Positions 19,587 to 21,540 of a DNA stretch of 21,540 nucleotides are shown here, piece by piece. The DNA is from a virus. Numbering within the stretch: the first letter of the stretch is position 1; each line of letters starts with the position of its first letter. The translations under genes and the position numbers were made by a program. A model generated the notes under the pieces. The model saw only the letters and a list, made by a program, of their open reading frames with translations. It made no database searches and was not told the DNA's origin. The stretch is taken from IMG/VR virus record IMGVR_UViG_3300003321_000203, positions 1 through 21,540 of that record; one strand, written 5' to 3'.

Positions 19587-21050
19587 TCAGAAAGCGAAGA
19601 ACTGATCGGCAAACACGAGCTCGTGAACGCCCCAGTTCATGGCGTCCGCGCGGTCGTCTCTGCGACCATTAACCCCGGTAAATTTCTCGAGTTGCTTCTC
19701 GAGCTTCGGAAACGTGACGAGCTTCGGCGTCATGCCCCCTTCGTTGTCGTCAAACGTCGGGCCGACGAACTCGATCCGCCCAGTCTCCGCGAGCGCACTC
19801 ACCGGCTCGGCGCGCTTGCTCTTTTGCTCACGAGCTCGAACCGACTTCACGTTGACGTAAACACCGAGCTCTGCCGCGACGGTCTGAATGATCGTTTCGA
19901 CCATCTCACCGCCGCTGTTCACCTCGCATACGAGAGTGTCGCACTTGAAATCAAAGTACGTCTGAATCGCGGCGAGCGCACCGGCTCGCGGCGACCCGTG
20001 AACAGACCGGTCGGCGAGAATCGAAACACGTTTCAGCGGCATGCCGTCAGGGCCGATCAGCGCCGAATTCTTCACGCCTTGGGCGATGATTCCCCACTCG
20101 TCGGAGCCAACTTCACTCGTCGGCGCGGGGTCGACCGAAACGATCCGTCGATCAAGCGTCATCGCGTACGTCAACGGGTCAGCGTCGACACGGCCCCACT
20201 TCGCCGAGCCGAAGATCGCGCCCGGCACATCCATCAGAAGCTGACCGAGAACCTCTTGCTTCCCCCATCGGGTGTTCGCGAGGTTCCGCATGTTCGCAAT
20301 TGTGGTCGGTGCAAGGAACGCCGCGTTCGCGAGGCTCGAGCCCGTGACGAGCGCCGTCGTCGGGTCTTTCATCAACGCTTCGAGCTTCTTCAGCGGCTTC
20401 GGCGTCGTCGTCAGCAGCGTTTGCGGTGGTGACTCCTTGGTTCCGATGCGATTGAACATCGGAATCTGATCAAGCGCGGCCATTTCATGCTTCCAGGTCA
20501 CAGGCTCGTCGCCCCAGACCCACGAAGTGTTCGTCCCACGAAGACGATCGGGCTTGTCCGCCGAGTAGCAAAGCGCAACGGCGCCGTTCGGCCAGGTCAA
20601 GCGCCGCTTCGACGGCTCGTACTTCGGCATGAACCATGGCGGTGACAGTGAAAGAATCCCGCTCGGGCCGCGGATCATCGTGTCGCGGACGTCGGCCGCG
20701 GTAGGTCCGATCAGCGCACCTACGCCTTTGTTCTCACGCGCCTTGCCGATCGACCAGCGCGATCCCATGTATGTCTTGCCGAATCCACGTCCCGCGAGCG
20801 CAAGACACACCGTCCAAAGCCAATTTGGCGGGATTTGCTGTCGCCGTGCCCAGAAATCGAGGCTGAAAACGATCGCTTCGACGTCCGCTTGCGTCAGACC
20901 ATCGAAGAAGCGCACGAGTTCGTCGCGCGTCTTGATCGTCGCGGCGATCCTACTGGCGATCGACTCTTCGGGTCCGAGTGAAGCGGCGAGCGCATCGAAG
21001 CCGAGATGTTTAGGGACCGGCCGATCCCATTTCTCAGACGCCGGGGGCAT
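19587..21050 (-). CDS. Terminase large subunit, ATPase and nuclease (487 aa)
   Basis: It starts at ATG 21050, overlapping the small terminase gene by 17 nt, with AGGAAA upstream. The ATPase half has Walker A AGRGFGKT (86-93), Walker B VWGDEP (178-183) and the coupling motif LLTTTPKP (212-219). The nuclease half has IVSVDPAP with Asp307, VCEVNSGG with Glu376 and DDRADA with Asp466 and Asp469. The length and motif order fit a full-length enzyme. It pumps DNA through the portal and cuts the concatemer. Whether packaging is cos or headful cannot be told from the sequence. Confidence 0.93.
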   Translation of the reverse strand: MPPASEKWDRPVPKHLGFDALAASLGPEESIASRIAATIKTRDELVRFFDGLTQADVEAIVFSLDFWARRQQIPPNWLWTVCLALAGRGFGKTYMGSRWSIGKARENKGVGALIGPTAADVRDTMIRGPSGILSLSPPWFMPKYEPSKRRLTWPNGAVALCYSADKPDRLRGTNTSWVWGDEPVTWKHEMAALDQIPMFNRIGTKESPPQTLLTTTPKPLKKLEALMKDPTTALVTGSSLANAAFLAPTTIANMRNLANTRWGKQEVLGQLLMDVPGAIFGSAKWGRVDADPLTYAMTLDRRIVSVDPAPTSEVGSDEWGIIAQGVKNSALIGPDGMPLKRVSILADRSVHGSPRAGALAAIQTYFDFKCDTLVCEVNSGGEMVETIIQTVAAELGVYVNVKSVRAREQKSKRAEPVSALAETGRIEFVGPTFDDNEGGMTPKLVTFPKLEKQLEKFTGVNGRRDDRADAMNWGVHELVFADQFFAF

Positions 21051-21513
21051 TCGGCGTTTCCTGGGGTGATTTTTCCGTCGCGGGCGGCTCGGTGGGTGGT
21101 GCCTGCGGTAACAACCGCTCGAAACGCTCCATGAGCAATTGCATCGTGGCTTGCTCTTGCGCCGCGCGATCCTCTGCGGAAACGATCTCGTAGTTGTCGT
21201 GCCGCCCGAAGAGCTCAGGGTGACGACGCGAGAGCGCCCACTGCAACACCTTCGGGTCCGAAGGCCCGTGAGCGATCATCGTGTCGAAACACGCGGCAAC
21301 GAAATCCGACTCGGCCTTGTTTACGTCCCGAAGAAATTCGAAGTAGATGCCTTTAGTTTCCTTTGCACCTTTCGCGTACCACTCCGAAACCATCGCCTCG
21401 GTGAGGCCAACTTGCGCCGCCGCCATGGGGCGGTGCATTCCCTTGCGAAGCAAGTCGCAGAACTGTTTCTGCAGTGCTTTAAGCGCCTTCGGCGGCCGAC
21501 CGACCAGACCCAT
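21034..21513 (-). CDS. Terminase small subunit (159 aa)
   Basis: An N-terminal helix-turn-helix (GRPPKALKALQKQFCDLL, then AAAQVGLTEAMVSEWYAKG at 31-49) is followed by helices (FLRDVNKAESDFVAACF), a segment PKVLQWALSRRHPELFG typical of phage small terminases, and a Pro/Glu-rich tail. It recognises the packaging site and regulates the large subunit. Its ATG (21513) lies within the start-site repeat at the window edge. The stop lies inside the large terminase gene, implying coupling. Confidence 0.87.
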   Translation of the reverse strand: MGLVGRPPKALKALQKQFCDLLRKGMHRPMAAAQVGLTEAMVSEWYAKGAKETKGIYFEFLRDVNKAESDFVAACFDTMIAHGPSDPKVLQWALSRRHPELFGRHDNYEIVSAEDRAAQEQATMQLLMERFERLLPQAPPTEPPATEKSPQETPNAPGV

Positions 21514-21536
21514 TCCCTGCTAAAAGGGGGCGGTTT
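21514..21536 (-). repeat. Start-site repeat, copy 1 (upstream of terS)
   Basis: The minus strand reads AAACCG then CCCCCTTTTAGCAGGGA, followed by ATGGG. It lacks one G of the AGGGGA block found in copies 2 and 3, so the stem is one pair shorter. The sequence further upstream is outside the window. Confidence 0.88.
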
Positions 21537-21540
21537 CGGC

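Noticed and set aside
3802-21536. The four repeats as a CRISPR array or mobile element
   Set aside because: Copies are thousands of bases apart, lack spacers, target-site duplications or inserted genes, and always stop at a start codon.

Overview
The window holds the late (structural and lysis) half of a tailed phage or prophage with an HK97-type capsid and a long non-contractile tail, i.e. siphovirus-like. Every phage gene is on the minus strand, so the transcriptional order runs from high to low coordinates. A truncated serine recombinase on the plus strand at the left edge is most simply the phage integrase, which would make the phage temperate. The host is probably a GC-rich Gram-negative bacterium: there are lipoprotein signals, small exported Cys-rich proteins and an outer-membrane-like C-terminus. 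Genes use GTG and TTG starts and GC-rich codons. A myxobacterial or other deltaproteobacterial host would fit, but that is a guess.

Layout in transcription order. (1) Packaging and head, 21513-15572: small terminase, large terminase, portal, prohead protease, HK97-fold major capsid protein and a small putative decoration protein flanked by two hairpins. (2) Neck or connector, 15498-11626: gp6-like adaptor, a repeat-bearing fibre-like protein, two tandem paralogous small proteins, a beta-rich unknown protein, an HK97 gp10-like protein and a tail-terminator-like protein. (3) Tail, 11611-4168: tail tube protein, a second tube-like protein, a G/GT tail-assembly chaperone pair joined by a -1 frameshift at an A7 slippery run, tape measure, a distal-tail-like protein with a LamG-like insert, and a 902-residue tail hub/adhesin. 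(4) Lysis and accessory region, 4119-640: nine short or medium genes plus a DEDD exonuclease with a C-terminal zinc ribbon. They include several tiny membrane proteins, two exported Cys-containing proteins, a further small lipoprotein, a DUF5675-type protein and a membrane-anchored spanin-like protein. No classical endolysin is recognisable. (5) Convergent recombinase, 1-594, separated from the late operon by a perfect 12-bp inverted repeat.

Most junctions are tight (ATGA, GTGA, TTGA, TGATG or TAATG overlaps), which implies one long translationally coupled late operon. The main exception is a near-identical sequence of about 28 bp that recurs four times. It always ends at the start codon of the downstream gene and lies in the three complete cases in a gap of 34-36 nt. 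It precedes terS, the protease, the gp10-like gene and the holin-like gene, which are roughly the first genes of the packaging, head-maturation, tail-completion and lysis modules. It places a purine-rich Shine-Dalgarno-like block in a small GC hairpin against the start codon. This repeat and the frameshifted chaperone are the most notable non-gene structures. There is no gene-free stretch longer than 300 bases. No tRNA, rRNA, CRISPR array or insertion sequence was seen.
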